A stretch of DNA of 64,000 nucleotides from DATMXT01 sp963662765 (lineage in GTDB: Bacteria; Bacillota; Clostridia; Oscillospirales; Feifaniaceae). A program made the translations under genes and the position numbers. The stretch is taken from positions 310,001 through 374,000 of the forward strand of contig CAXXUP010000006.1 in the NCBI GenBank assembly GCA_963662765.2. The letters run 5' to 3'. This document shows, in pieces, positions 16,223 to 26,400 of the stretch; the first letter of the stretch is position 1; each line of letters starts with the position of its first letter. Below the pieces are notes generated by a model that was given only the letters and a program-made list of their open reading frames with translations, did no database searches and was not told where the DNA came from.

Positions 16223-17455
16223 TCATTTGAAATCGGCGTAGCGCGAGGCAAGCCGTAAGAGCACCTCTACGCAGGCGTCCATCTCCTCAATGCAGGCAAA
16301 CTCCATGCGGCTGTGGCCGTTGTAGCTGCCGTCGCCGAGGTTCGGGCAGGGAATGCCCATGAAGGAGAGCCTGGACCCGTCGGTGCCGCCGCGCACCGGC
16401 TTGACGGAGGGCTCGCCGCCCGCAGCTGTGATGGCGGCCTTGGCCGACTCCACGAGGTGGAGGTGGTCTTTGATCACCTCGCCCATATTGCGGTAACTGT
16501 CTTCTATGGCGATGGCAACGATGCCGTCGCCATATTTTTTATTGAGGGCGGCGGCAATCTCCATCACTTTGGCCTTGCGAGCCGCAAGCTTCGCCGCATC
16601 ATGGTCGCGCAGAATATAGCGCAGCTCAGCGTGCTCCGTAGCGCCCTTTATGCCATGCAGATGGTAGAATCCTTCATACCCCTCGGTGCACTCCGGCCGC
16701 TCATCCTGCGGGACGAGGGCGTCAAACTCCAGTGCAATGCGGGAGGCGTTTTTCATAACCCCTTTGGCAGAGCCCGGGTGGGCGGAAATTCCCGCGACCG
16801 TCACTTTGGCCCCTGCGGCGTTGAAGGTCTCGAACTGGAAACTGCCAAATGCTCCGCCGTCGCAGGTATAGGCGAAGTCGCAGCCAAACTGCGCGGGGTC
16901 GAGATAGAGGGTGCCGTTGCCGACCTCCTCGTCCGGGGTGAAGCAAACTTTAATTTCGCCGTGGGGGACGGCATCCGGCTTCATAAGCCGCTCGACAGCC
17001 GTCATGATCTCGGCGATGCCGGCCTTGTCGTCGGCCCCTAAGATCGTGGTGCCGTCGGTCACAACGAGACTCCGGCCAGCAAGCCCTGCAAGCGCCGGAT
17101 AGTCGGCGGTTTTCATATAGATGCCAAACGCCTCGTTTAAGCAGATGTCCCCGCCGTCGTAGTCGGCGATGATGCGGGGTTTTACACCGACGGCTGACGG
17201 ATCTGCCACGGTGTCCATGTGGGCGCAGAGTCCCAGCCGCTTGCCATTCCACATACGGATGTTCGCGGGGATGGTAGCGTAGACATAGCCGTACTCGTTT
17301 ATTCTGGCGTCCGCAAGACCGAGTGCTTTGAGCTCCTCGACAAGCGCCGCCCCCAGCACAAGCTGGCCTTCGGTAGAGGGATAGGTGGCGGAGGCCTCGT
17401 CCGAGGCCGTTTCAAAAGCGGTATAGCCGATCAGCCGCTCATATGCGCGTTTCAA
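16223..17455 (-). CDS. pepT: peptidase T (M20B tripeptidase)
   Basis: Releases the N-terminal residue of tripeptides in the cytoplasm using two zinc ions. Visible are AHMDTVADPS with the zinc His and Asp, ADDKAGIAE with the bridging Asp, and TPDEEVGNG with the catalytic Glu pair. GISAHPGSAKG lies in the dimerisation domain and NGHSRMEF near the end carries the last zinc His. The 410-residue length is normal. The TTG at 17453-17455 has GAAGGG eight bases upstream and gives a family-like start MKRAYERLIGYTA; a TTG six codons earlier lacks that spacing. It follows metK closely and probably shares its riboswitch-controlled transcript. Confidence 0.93.
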   Translation of the reverse strand: MKRAYERLIGYTAFETASDEASATYPSTEGQLVLGAALVEELKALGLADARINEYGYVYATIPANIRMWNGKRLGLCAHMDTVADPSAVGVKPRIIADYDGGDICLNEAFGIYMKTADYPALAGLAGRSLVVTDGTTILGADDKAGIAEIMTAVERLMKPDAVPHGEIKVCFTPDEEVGNGTLYLDPAQFGCDFAYTCDGGAFGSFQFETFNAAGAKVTVAGISAHPGSAKGVMKNASRIALEFDALVPQDERPECTEGYEGFYHLHGIKGATEHAELRYILRDHDAAKLAARKAKVMEIAAALNKKYGDGIVAIAIEDSYRNMGEVIKDHLHLVESAKAAITAAGGEPSVKPVRGGTDGSRLSFMGIPCPNLGDGSYNGHSRMEFACIEEMDACVEVLLRLASRYADFK

Positions 17456-17479
17456 AATGATACTTCCCTTCAAACTGTG

Positions 17480-18667
17480 TTAAATGCCGGCCTGGGCCCG
17501 AAGGGTTTCCGCCATGTCGGTCTTCTCCCAGGCAACGCCCAGGTCTTCTCGCCCCATGTGGCCGTATGCCGCGAGCTGGCGGAAAATGGGACTGCGTAAG
17601 CCTAACTTTTGGATGATGGCGGCGGGGCGCAGGTCAAAGTTCTTTGCGACAAGCTCTCCAATGGCGTCATCCGGCAAAAGCCCGGTGCCGAAGGTGTCGA
17701 CCATGACCGACACCGGCCGGGCGATGCCGATGGCATAGGCCAGCTGCAGCTCGCACTTTGTCGCAAGTCCCGCCGCCACGATATTCTTGGCGACATAGCG
17801 GGCTGCGTAAGCGGCCGACCGGTCGACCTTAGTTGCGTCCTTGCCGGAGAAAGCGCCGCCGCCGTGCCGAGAATAACCGCCGTAGGTGTCGACGATGATT
17901 TTGCGGCCGGTCAGCCCGGAGTCGCCCTGTGGTCCGCCGATGACAAAGCGGCCGGTTGGGTTGACATAGATTTTAGTGGCAGCCGACAGGTACCCCGACG
18001 GAACGATGGGTTTGATGACATAGTCAATGAGGTCGGCGCGAATCTGCTCAAGCGACACGTCGGGGCTGTGCTGGGCCGAAATTACGATGGTATCGACCGC
18101 GTGCGGTTTGCCGTCAATGTACTCCACCGTCACCTGGGTCTTGCCGTCGGGGCGCAGGTAGTCGAGGGTGCCGTCTTTGCGCACGGCGGCAAGCTTTTTT
18201 GCGAGCTTGTGGGCAAGCGAGATCGGAAGCGGCATGAGCTCCGGCGTCTCGTCGCAGGCATAGCCGAACATCATGCCCTGGTCGCCGGCACCGGTGGCCT
18301 CGATCTCGTCCTCGGACAGACCGTTTTCACGGGACTCCATGGAGGCGTTGACCCCCATGGCGATGTCGGACGACTGCTTATCGAGCGAAGTGATGACGGC
18401 GCAGGAGTCGCAGTCAAATCCGTATTTGGCGCGGGTGTAACCGACTTCCGCCACCACCTTGCGTGCGACTGCGGGGAAATCGATCACAGCGGCTGTTGTC
18501 ACTTCGCCGATGATCGAAACAAGCCCGGTTGTCGCGGTCACTTCGCATGCGCAGCGGGACATGGGGTCTTGAGCGAGCATTGCGTCAAGAATGGCGTCTG
18601 AAATCTGGTCGCAGAGCTTATCAGGATGCCCCTCGGTGACCGACTCGGATGTAAACAGCTTTTTCAT
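17480..18667 (-). CDS. metK: S-adenosylmethionine synthase
   Basis: Makes S-adenosylmethionine from methionine and ATP. The 395-residue protein starts FTSESVTEGHPDKLCDQISD and contains GAGDQGMMFGYA and GGGAFSGKDATKVDRS, the standard methionine, ATP and metal-binding signatures. The ATG follows AAAGGAGAAATC. A SAM-I riboswitch and terminator precede it, so its product represses it. The length is typical and the sequence is intact. Confidence 0.98.
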   Translation of the reverse strand: MKKLFTSESVTEGHPDKLCDQISDAILDAMLAQDPMSRCACEVTATTGLVSIIGEVTTAAVIDFPAVARKVVAEVGYTRAKYGFDCDSCAVITSLDKQSSDIAMGVNASMESRENGLSEDEIEATGAGDQGMMFGYACDETPELMPLPISLAHKLAKKLAAVRKDGTLDYLRPDGKTQVTVEYIDGKPHAVDTIVISAQHSPDVSLEQIRADLIDYVIKPIVPSGYLSAATKIYVNPTGRFVIGGPQGDSGLTGRKIIVDTYGGYSRHGGGAFSGKDATKVDRSAAYAARYVAKNIVAAGLATKCELQLAYAIGIARPVSVMVDTFGTGLLPDDAIGELVAKNFDLRPAAIIQKLGLRSPIFRQLAAYGHMGREDLGVAWEKTDMAETLRAQAGI

Positions 18668-18690
18668 CGTTATGATTTCTCCTTTTAAAC

Positions 18691-18715
18691 AAAAAATCCC
18701 CGCCCGAAGGCGAGG
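18691..18715 (-). terminator. SAM riboswitch expression-platform terminator
   Basis: On the minus strand CCTCGCC, a TTCG loop and GGCGGGG are followed by ATTTTTT, immediately upstream of the metK ribosome binding site. Confidence 0.9.
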
Positions 18716-18717
18716 TA

Positions 18718-18812
18718 TTGGAAATCCTCATCTCCAGGAATTGGCACCTTGTGTACAAACAGGTTGCCGGGCTTCATAGGGCCTGTCCCTCCGCCACTCT
18801 TGATAAGGTATT
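18718..18812 (-). promoter_or_regulatory. SAM-I (S-box) riboswitch
   Basis: The minus strand reads CTTATCAAGAGTGGCGGAGG, then GACAGGCCCTATGAAGCC, CGGCAACC, GGTGCCAATTCC and GAGATGAGG, the complete S-box consensus. High SAM should favour the terminator at 18691-18715 and shut off metK and probably pepT. Confidence 0.95.
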
Positions 18813-18827
18813 AAATTGTCGAATAGT

Positions 18828-18857
18828 AGTATAACACACCCGATGTCCTCGCGTCAA
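18828..18857 (-). promoter_or_regulatory. metK promoter
   Basis: Minus-strand TTGACG (18852-18857), an 18-bp spacer and TATACT (18828-18833), placed just upstream of the SAM riboswitch. Confidence 0.75.
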
Positions 18858-18876
18858 CAGTTAAAAAGACAAAATA

Positions 18877-19338
18877 TCACAATACCAGCCCGTACGTGAC
18901 GGCGGTGACGATGACGTCCGCGATGAAAACGCCGACGGCGATGGCCGGCAGCGCGTACCGCATGCGCAGGTCTAAGAGCGATGCCAAAAAGGCGCCGGTG
19001 TAGGCGCCGGTTCCGGGCAGCGGCACTGCGACGAGAATGGCAAGCCCGATGACAGAGTAGCGCACGACCACGTCGCGCCTCGATAAAAACCGGCGCTCGA
19101 GCCTGTGTCCCAGCCGGCCGAAGATCCTAGTGCCCTTCAACCAGTTAAGGAGCGCTCTACCAAGCCATATGACAAGCGGGGTGGGGAGCATGTTGCCGGC
19201 AAAGGAGAGCACAAAGGCTTCTTCCCAAGATAGTCCGAGGGCTGCGGCGAGCGGAATAGAGCCGCGCAGCTCGACAATCGGCATAGCGGCAAGCAAAAAA
19301 ACATAGAGGTCGTTTCCGAGTCTCGCCAAAAAGTCCAA
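18877..19338 (-). CDS. COG2426 small membrane protein ('small multi-drug export' family)
   Basis: A 153-residue integral membrane protein with about four hydrophobic helices. The conserved ELRGSIPLAAALG segment near the N-terminus and VPLPGTGAYTGAFLASL in the second half are signatures of the COG2426 family. The family name implies export of small drugs, but direct evidence for that is thin, so the substrate is unknown. Its start lies four bases after the DegV gene ends, so the two are cotranscribed. Confidence 0.85.
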   Translation of the reverse strand: MDFLARLGNDLYVFLLAAMPIVELRGSIPLAAALGLSWEEAFVLSFAGNMLPTPLVIWLGRALLNWLKGTRIFGRLGHRLERRFLSRRDVVVRYSVIGLAILVAVPLPGTGAYTGAFLASLLDLRMRYALPAIAVGVFIADVIVTAVTYGLVL

Positions 19339-19342
19339 AAAA

Positions 19343-20221
19343 TCACCTCGAGCGGGTCGGTCCGAGCACGACGGTCACGATGGCCCGCGGTCCGGTATTG
19401 ATGGATACAGCGGGGCCGAGCTGGTAAAATCCTACGTATTCCTCACCGCAAGCGGCTTTCAGCTTCTGCTCGAGCTCCTGAGAGCAGCCGGGCAGGTTGC
19501 CGCCCAGCACCATATATTGCGTGCCGAGCCGCCGTCTGGCAGAAGACAGCTTGACCAGGGTCGGAATCAGGGCCTTGTCTCCTCTGACGGTTGCGATCTG
19601 CTTGACCTCGCCGCCGATGAGGCTCAAGATAGGGCGGATGCCTAAGGCCTCGCCGATGATGCTGGCAGCGGCGCCGAGCCGGCCGGATTTGCGGGCGTGT
19701 TTGAGCGAGTACAGGCCGCAGTAGATTTCCACTTGCGAAAACCAGTCCTCGAGATAGGCTAAGACCGCCGAAAGTCCGGCGCCCCGCCGGTGCATGAGGG
19801 CCGCCTGATAGACCGGCCACCCATAACCCATCGCGTAGGTTTTGGTATCGACAACATGGATATCAAATTTGCCGACAGCCTCCGGCCGATCCTCATAGAA
19901 CATGTCCTTTGCCATGATGGCATTGCCGTGGGTGGAGGAGCCGGAGGAACTGATGAAGCACACAACAAGATCGGTGTAGCCCTCATCGAAGGCGGCACCG
20001 TAGTGCGAGACGATTTCAAAAGCATTGATCTGAGTAGTGGTGGGAAGGGCCGACTCGTTTTCAAGGATATCGTATAAGGCAAATGCGGTTAAGTCCGCGC
20101 CCTCTCTGTAGATCTTGCCGGCGCACTCAATCGAAAAGGGAATCACATCGAGATTCGCCTTTGCAATCATGTCGGCCGGCAGGTCGCAGCCGGAGTCGGT
20201 CAAAAACCGTATTTTACTCAC
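19343..20221 (-). CDS. DegV family fatty-acid-binding protein
   Basis: DegV/FakB proteins bind one fatty acid and, where a FakA kinase exists, present it for phosphorylation; no FakA gene is in this window. The 292-residue protein begins KIRFLTDSGCDLPADMI, contains TTTQINAFE and SSSGSSTHGNA for the head-group pocket, and ends with the INTGPRAIV segment. The GTG at 20219-20221 overlaps the TGA of the preceding Lin0512 gene by four bases and gives the family-typical start. The longer open frame upstream is only the shadow of that gene. Confidence 0.93.
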   Translation of the reverse strand: MSKIRFLTDSGCDLPADMIAKANLDVIPFSIECAGKIYREGADLTAFALYDILENESALPTTTQINAFEIVSHYGAAFDEGYTDLVVCFISSSGSSTHGNAIMAKDMFYEDRPEAVGKFDIHVVDTKTYAMGYGWPVYQAALMHRRGAGLSAVLAYLEDWFSQVEIYCGLYSLKHARKSGRLGAAASIIGEALGIRPILSLIGGEVKQIATVRGDKALIPTLVKLSSARRRLGTQYMVLGGNLPGCSQELEQKLKAACGEEYVGFYQLGPAVSINTGPRAIVTVVLGPTRSR

Positions 20222-20583
20222 GCATCCACCCAAACGGTTATACCGGCGTTGACGACCACGATGGTGCGGCCGCCCGTAACGCCGGGAAGGTCCATGCCGT
20301 CGATTTCCATTCCGCCGTCGACGACTTTGACATTGATATGCTTGTATGCGGGCAGTCCGGTCAGCGCTCGCTCCACATCCAGCTTTTCTTTGTGGGGACA
20401 TGCGATGACGACGTCGAGTGAGATTTGCTCAGAGAGGTTAGACAGGCCGGCGTACTCAGTCAGTCCCACCATACAGCAGTGGGAAATGGCGTCCCGAAGC
20501 GCCTTTGCGGCCGCCTTGGTGACATCCATGCCGTGTACGTCTACGCCGGTTCCAAATTCCACGAGATAGCGTTTTTTTGCCAT
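20218..20583 (-). CDS. Lin0512 family protein
   Basis: A 121-residue conserved protein of unknown function, recognised by KRYLVEFGTGVDVHG near the start, DAISHCCMVGL, and the GVTGGRTIVVVNAGITV end. Such proteins are widespread in Firmicutes and form small oligomeric alpha/beta folds. It is first in an operon with degV and the COG2426 membrane protein. A TATACT box lies upstream near 20708 on the minus strand, its -35 unclear. Confidence 0.82.
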   Translation of the reverse strand: MAKKRYLVEFGTGVDVHGMDVTKAAAKALRDAISHCCMVGLTEYAGLSNLSEQISLDVVIACPHKEKLDVERALTGLPAYKHINVKVVDGGMEIDGMDLPGVTGGRTIVVVNAGITVWVDA

Positions 20584-20790
20584 GGTCTTATCCTCCAGTC
20601 AGAGAAATAGTAGGGGTGGGGACAGCATTACTTACCGCAAAACCCATGTCATCTTCTTCTAAAGCTGATCGGTCGGTATTTGCGAAAACCGCCTTTCGGT
20701 TCAGGTATAGTATACCATAATTGGGGGGTAGATACAAGCCGAAATCCTGTTTAAGGAAAATACCGGGAGCCCATCCCCTAAGTGTGTGAA

Positions 20791-20835
20791 AAAAGTCCCG
20801 CCGCGCAGAGATGCTTTCTCTGCCGGCGGGACTTT
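20791..20835 (-). terminator. terminator after the ireB operon
   Basis: AAGTCCCGCCG pairs with CGGCGGGACTT, with an inner GCAGAGA/TCTCTGC stem, and a short T-run in both directions. Confidence 0.85.
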
Positions 20836-20846
20836 ACTGCTTAGTG

Positions 20847-21134
20847 TTATTCTGGGTTTTCAAGAACTCTTGTGAGCCACACCGAGGCGAGGTCCATCGC
20901 CTCATACAGACCCGACTTCACGCTCGTTTTGAGCACGCGGTCTTTTGCCGCCACATCTTCGGCCGTACGCATGAGCTGCATCGCCACCTTGTTTGCCACA
21001 GTTTCACCTTCCACCACTTCGGTGGAGAGCACCTGCAGCATGACCACAAAGTCATCGGCCATGTCGCCGTAATAGATGATGTTACCGCTGCGGACAAAGG
21101 GTTTTCCTTTGTATGTCAAAAAATTCTCCGCCAT
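20847..21134 (-). CDS. conserved hypothetical protein beside ireB
   Basis: A 95-residue soluble protein (MAENFLTYKGKPFVRSGNII) with a beta-rich first third and two helices after VVEGETVANKVA. I do not recognise a named family. It lies 11 bp after ireB on the same strand and ends at a strong terminator, so the two form an operon. No signal peptide, membrane segment or metal motif is visible. Confidence 0.75.
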   Translation of the reverse strand: MAENFLTYKGKPFVRSGNIIYYGDMADDFVVMLQVLSTEVVEGETVANKVAMQLMRTAEDVAAKDRVLKTSVKSGLYEAMDLASVWLTRVLENPE

Positions 21135-21145
21135 CTTTGTTCCCC

Positions 21146-21397
21146 CTAACTATCGAGATACGACTTCACAAGTATTTGCAGCAGCTCGTCGCGATCGATC
21201 CGGCGAATAAGACTGCGGGCGTTATTGTGATTTGTGATATAGGTCGGATCTTCCGACAGGATATAGCCGACGATCTGATTGATGGGGTTATACCCCTTTT
21301 CCTTCAGAGAGTCGTAAACGTCGGTGAGGGTCTTTTTGACCTGCTCCTCGCGCTCCTCCTTGATGGAGAATGTAATGGTATTGTTACTGCCCGACAC
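21146..21397 (-). CDS. ireB: IreB family regulatory phosphoprotein (UPF0297)
   Basis: An 83-residue protein matching IreB: KEEREEQVKKTLTDVYDSL, then GYNPINQIVGYILSEDPTYI and RRIDRDELLQ. In Enterococcus, IreB is phosphorylated by the PASTA kinase IreK and affects cephalosporin tolerance; transfer of that role here is inference. The GTG at 21395-21397 is preferred because GAGGTG lies six bases upstream; the in-frame GTG three codons earlier is part of that ribosome binding site. Confidence 0.92.
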   Translation of the reverse strand: MSGSNNTITFSIKEEREEQVKKTLTDVYDSLKEKGYNPINQIVGYILSEDPTYITNHNNARSLIRRIDRDELLQILVKSYLDS

Positions 21398-21446
21398 TTC
21401 TATCACCTCGCTTTGAAATAAAATCAGCCTTCGGATGTACTGTGCT

Positions 21447-21475
21447 ATTATACCACGTTAAAAGCTTAAATACAA
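21447..21475 (-). promoter_or_regulatory. ireB promoter
   Basis: Minus-strand TTGTAT (21470-21475), a 17-bp spacer and TATAAT (21447-21452), 50 bp upstream of ireB. Confidence 0.7.
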
Positions 21476-21532
21476 GTGATGTTCCCAATTTGGACCAGTG
21501 GCGAGAGCCCCGCGAAACTGCGCACACAGAGA

Positions 21533-21561
21533 TTGAAGAGTGCCATCCTTTGTGCTAAACT
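21533..21561 (+). promoter_or_regulatory. alanine racemase promoter
   Basis: TTGAAG (21533-21538), a 17-bp spacer and TAAACT (21556-21561), 30 bp before the start codon. Confidence 0.55.
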
Positions 21562-21590
21562 AAGAGAAATTTGATCTGGAGGCGCAGCGT

Positions 21591-22772
21591 ATGAGACGGG
21601 GAAGACGGTGCTGGGTCGAAATCGACCTTGGCACGATTGAAAACAATGTGGCGGCCATCCGCCAAAATTTGAATGAGGACACCGCGTTTTGCGCCATTGT
21701 CAAGGGTGATGCCTATACCCACGGGGCGAAGGCAGTGGCCAGAATGCTCGATGATAATGGCGGCGTCGACTTCTTTGGGGTCGCCTGCTACGACGAGGCG
21801 GTCGACGTGCGGGCGGGCGGCGCCAAAAAGCCGATTCTTATCCTTGGGGACACCGACCCCGCTTTGGCGCAGGACATGGAATACCAAAACATCGCCCAGT
21901 GCTGCTACTCCATCCGGTACGCAAGAAAGTTAAACGATGAGATGGAGGGCAGCGGCCGCAAGCTCAAAGTCCACATGAAAATCGACTCGGGACTCAGCCG
22001 GCTTGGAATCGTCAACCACGAGGAGGAGGATTTTGAGCCCGCCTTTGAAGAAGCGACGGAGATGCTAAAGCTCGAAAACCTCGATTTCGAGGGCATTTTC
22101 ACCCACTTCGCAAAGGCCGAAGATGAGGATGCATCCTTTACGGACTATCAATATGCCAATTTCATGAAAGTGGTGACGGCCCTTGAGAGAGCCGGCCACA
22201 AATTCAAATATGTCCACTGCGACAACTCGGCCGGTGCCGCCTTCCACCCGGATAAGCAGTGCACCATGATCCGCAGCGGCACTTCCCTCTACGGCTACAC
22301 CCCGAACCTCAGACGGCCCATCCCCGGCGTGCAAAGGGCTATAGAGTGGCGGGCCGTCATCTCCCAGATCAAGTGGCTGCGCCCGGGCTCTGTCATCAGC
22401 TACGGCTGCACCTACGAGGTGAAAACCCCGGCCCGAATTGCAACCGTGTGTGTCGGCTACGCCGACGGGCTTTTCAGAGAGCTGTCAAACAACTTTGAGG
22501 TGCTGGTCAATGGTAAGCGCGCCAAGGGCGTGGGGCGCATTTGCATGGACCAGATGATGATCGACGTCACCGGCATCGACGGCGTGGAGGAGGGGGATAC
22601 CGTCACCCTCTTCGGGGATGACCATGGTGCACATCTCGACGCGCAGGAGATGGCAGATAAGCTTGGCAAGTCCCAGATCAACATGATCTCCTACATCACA
22701 AAAAGGGTGCCGCGCGTCTATTTCAAAGACGGCAGGGAAGTCGAGGAGACAAATTATTTGAGAAGAGGGTAA
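21591..22772 (+). CDS. alr: alanine racemase
   Basis: PLP enzyme converting L-Ala to D-Ala for peptidoglycan. Of 393 residues, VKGDAYTHGA near residue 38 holds the PLP lysine (most family members have VKADAYGHG). KIDSGLSRLGI binds substrate, and ISYGCTY near 268 carries the catalytic Tyr, with Cys where Arg is usual. GRICMDQMMIDV is the family signature. The ATG follows TGGAGG. The two departures from consensus leave catalysis plausible but could alter substrate preference, for example toward serine. Confidence 0.93.
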   Translation: MRRGRRCWVEIDLGTIENNVAAIRQNLNEDTAFCAIVKGDAYTHGAKAVARMLDDNGGVDFFGVACYDEAVDVRAGGAKKPILILGDTDPALAQDMEYQNIAQCCYSIRYARKLNDEMEGSGRKLKVHMKIDSGLSRLGIVNHEEEDFEPAFEEATEMLKLENLDFEGIFTHFAKAEDEDASFTDYQYANFMKVVTALERAGHKFKYVHCDNSAGAAFHPDKQCTMIRSGTSLYGYTPNLRRPIPGVQRAIEWRAVISQIKWLRPGSVISYGCTYEVKTPARIATVCVGYADGLFRELSNNFEVLVNGKRAKGVGRICMDQMMIDVTGIDGVEEGDTVTLFGDDHGAHLDAQEMADKLGKSQINMISYITKRVPRVYFKDGREVEETNYLRRG

Positions 22773-22845
22773 GCGTGCGGCTTGCCCAAAACAATCGATT
22801 CGAGTAAGTACACTAAATATAATAAAAAACAGGAGGAAAGAAAAG

Positions 22846-23391
22846 ATGGCGATAAAAAAAGGTGACAGGATGCCAGATTTCAAGGTGAAAACGGCGACAA
22901 AAGAGGATATTACGTTAAAGGAATTATGCGCCGGAAAGCCGACGTTTTTGGCAGTGCTGCGTTATATCGGCTGCACGGTCTGCCGGTATGATATTCATGT
23001 GATGGAAGCACGGTATGACGAGTTTGTAAAAAAGGGCGCACAAGTACTATTTGTCATGCAAAGCACGCCGGAAATGGTCAAAAACGACTTAAAGGAGCAT
23101 GCATTGCCGTTTGAAATCATCTGTGATCCGGATTTTGAAATTTATAATGCGCTGGAGATCGCTGCGGCAAAAAGCATGCAGGAATTAGCACCGCCTGAAG
23201 TCATGGGGGCTTTGATGGAAAAAGCAAAAGCGGCAAATGAAGCAGGCTTTGCGCATGGGACGTACGAGGGTATTGAGGAGCAGCTGCCGGCCACATTTTT
23301 AATCGGCGCCGACGGGGACGTCCTATTTGCCCACTACGGCAAGAATATCATGGACAAACCGGGTGTGGACGAAATGCTGGCAATGCTTTGA
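22846..23391 (+). CDS. AhpC/TSA-type redoxin (peroxiredoxin-like)
   Basis: A 181-residue thioredoxin-fold protein starting GDRMPDFKVKTATKEDITL, with RYIGCTVCRYDI carrying a CxxC at the position of the peroxidatic cysteine, and PATFLIGADGDVLFAHYG near the end. The fold and length match redoxin-domain peroxiredoxins that reduce peroxides in the cytoplasm; the actual reductant is unknown. GGAGG lies nine bases before the ATG. It is tail to tail with the giant surface protein, sharing a terminator. Confidence 0.83.
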   Translation: MAIKKGDRMPDFKVKTATKEDITLKELCAGKPTFLAVLRYIGCTVCRYDIHVMEARYDEFVKKGAQVLFVMQSTPEMVKNDLKEHALPFEIICDPDFEIYNALEIAAAKSMQELAPPEVMGALMEKAKAANEAGFAHGTYEGIEEQLPATFLIGADGDVLFAHYGKNIMDKPGVDEMLAML

Positions 23392-23420
23392 TTAAACCGG
23401 AAAGCGAATAGAGACCTTTG

Positions 23421-23473
23421 AAAAGAGACCGCCCGCATGAAACGATTTGTTTCATGCGGGCGGTCTCTTTTTG
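23421..23473. terminator. bidirectional terminator
   Basis: A perfect stem of about 19 bp (AGAGACCGCCCGCATGAAAC and its complement) with a GATTT loop and Ts on both sides, between the convergent redoxin and surface-protein genes. Confidence 0.93.
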
Positions 23474-23493
23474 GACGATTGGGGGTGACAGGC

Positions 23494-26400
23494 TTATTTT
23501 GTCAAAAGATTAAACAATACTTGTGCAACCTCGGCCCGTGTGGTTGCTAAGTTCGGGGACAGGCAGTTCTGGTAACCGGTGACGGTGCCTGAATGCACGA
23601 GGGCAGTCAATGCCTCATTTGCCCAGGGCGCGATTTGGGCGGCGTCATCGAAACCGGATAACGCAGTGCTGTTTACCTCATCCGGGACCTCTTCGATTGC
23701 TTTCAGGGCGTTGTAGAGGATGACGAACATCTCCTGCCGGGTGACCGGCTGGTCCGGCGCATAGAGGTTGTTGCCGATTCCGTTTACGATGCCCAGTCTC
23801 TTTGCCGTCAGCAGATACTGCGTATAGTAGGTATTGCCTGCGTCCGCAAAGTTTTCGGTTCCGAGTGGAGCAGCGTCCGGCGTGATGCCGTATGCGTTCA
23901 TGAGCAGCACAACAAACGCGCCTCTCGTAAGCTTATCATCCGGGCTAAAGCTCCCTGCGCCTGTGCCGGACGTGATCCCGCGGGCGGCAATAAAGTCTAC
24001 GGCATCCTTATACCAAGCCTGCGCGGGGACATCGACGAAGGCAACCGGATTATGGCGGACAGTGAATTTGGAGAAGTGTGTCGTTTTGAAAACGACGGCT
24101 TTTAGCTCGGTGTTGTAATGCCCTCTGACGGCTTTGAGCGTCCCGTCGTCCGCCAAATAATAGATGACGACGGCGTTCGGATTTTCGCCGGGTTTCAGCG
24201 TATACGGGATTGTGACGGTCGCATGACCTCCGTTAAAGTCGGAAACCGCGGTGTTGCCGTTTGTGACCGTAAGATCGTACACCGGGCAGCCGTTCAGGTC
24301 GGGCAGGCGCTGGGCCGTTATCACGACATTCCCTCCGGTTTCGGCTCCAGAGATGGTTTCCATTGCCTTTCCGTCGAAGGTGATGCCAACAAGCGCGGAT
24401 TCAATCGCAAAACCGGCATCTGTTTCGGACGAAATCCTGTCAAATTCCCGCTGGGGGATACTGATCTGGATTTTTTGAATGTTGTCCGGGGTATTTATGA
24501 TCACCTTGATTAAATCGTCTTTTGATGTACCCCCGGTTTCTGTCGACTTTTCAAGCAGCGCGTCGGTAATGGCTTTTGTGAGGGTGGCCTTTGCGCTGCC
24601 GGAAGTCAGAGCGGCATCCGTTTCGGTGCTGTTGACAATCGCTCCACCGGACCTCGTTGTCGTCACCGTGATCGTCGGCACAACAGCACCGCCGCCGCCC
24701 CCGCCGCTGCTGCTCTGGCTCCACTGTGCATATAGGATTGTATGGTCGGTCGGTGTATACGGGAAACTGACTTTGGTACCGCCTGTTTTTGAGGTGAACC
24801 ATCCCGTCAGGACAAAACCGGTCAAACTTGCAGTCGGAGCGGTAGCAATACTGCTGCCGGCATGGACCGTCTGCGCCGCCAGGGCGCCTTCGCCGTTTGA
24901 ATCAAAGCTGACGACATAGACTTCTTCGGCGGAGTGCACGGGATAGCCGTCATTGTCTTCGCCGGTGTCGCTTGACCAGTACCAAAGATTCTCGGGATTT
25001 TCAGCGCTTATGGCACGCCCCTGGTTCAGCGTGTAAAGCAGGGCGCCTACGGCCGGTCCGTAATCGCCGATCGCAGATGCTGTGAGGCCTTTCATCTGCG
25101 CATCCGTTAAGCTCAGCGTTCCGGAAGGACTGTAACCGCTGATAGCTCCCGGGGCGGACGAATCCAGATAGAAGCAGTTGCCTAAGGAATAGGCATCGTA
25201 GCGGGAACCGCAGATTCCGCCTGTATAGCCGGAAGGTCCCGCAACCTGACCGACGTTATAGACGTTGAAAAGGTACCCGTAAGAATACCCTGTGATTCCG
25301 CCGGCTGCGATATTACCCCCGAAGCCATAGTTTGTAACCGTACCGGTGTTGTAACAGTTGGCGACCCGGGAGGCATACTGATATCCGATGATTCCGCCCG
25401 CGTACGCACTGACGCTGCCAGATGCGCCGGTTGTGACAGCGCCTGTATTGTAGCAGTTATAGATACAATCAGACCAGCCGTTATTGCAGCGGCCCGCGAT
25501 TCCTCCGACTTCGGTATACATGCCGCCGGTGACATCCCCGATATTGGAGCAGTTTATGATTCTCGTGTAGGTGTTGCCGCCCCACTGATTTCCGATGATG
25601 CCGCCCACACTGCCGAGAGGACCCAGCGTAACGGTACCCTCATTTCGGCAATTGCTGATCCGCCCCGACCAGGCATAGCTGCTGGAATCCGCTTCTCCGG
25701 TGCCGACAATGCCGCCGACATAAGTCCAGTCGGACTCGCCCAGAATGGCTGTCACATCGATTTTGTTCACGCAGGAATCAACAAGGCCGAGGTTATGCCC
25801 GGCAATTGTGCCGAATGAGTAACTCCCGGGGCTTACAGTGAATGTAATTTCGCCGCTTAACACGGTAATGTCGGCAATCACACCCGAAATGCCGTTATTA
25901 CCGAAGAGCCCATAGGCGTCCGCTCCGCTGGACTTTGTCATGGTAAGTCCTGATATGGAGTGGCCGCAGCCGTCAAAATTCCCCTCGAAACGGACTCCGT
26001 ACGCTTTCCCAATGGGCACCCACTGTCTTCCCGTCAGGTTGATATCAGCGGTTAATACGATATATTTGTTTTGATAATTATTGCCCGCATTTACATCGTA
26101 GGCGAGCTGAGCCAGCTGTTCGGGAGAGGAAATCGCATACGCCTGAGCAAGCGAAGAACCGTCTCCGCCGCCAAACGGGAACTGATTGTTGCTCGCAATG
26201 CCGTCGGTCCAAAATTCTGCTTTGACCCAGATGGAGCTGTCTTCATCCGTATAAGTGAGGTAACCCTCCTTGGTGGTGACTGCCTCGTAACTTCCGGCAC
26301 TTAAATAGTTGCCGTAGTAGCCGATCTGAATGTAGTATCCGTAAGCGGAAATTCCGCCGTTTAACGTGACGGTGCTGCCTGCGTAGGCAGAAATTCCGAC

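Noticed and set aside
17609..18601. A 330-codon plus-strand frame over metK
   Set aside because: Shadow of a highly conserved gene with a riboswitch on the other strand.
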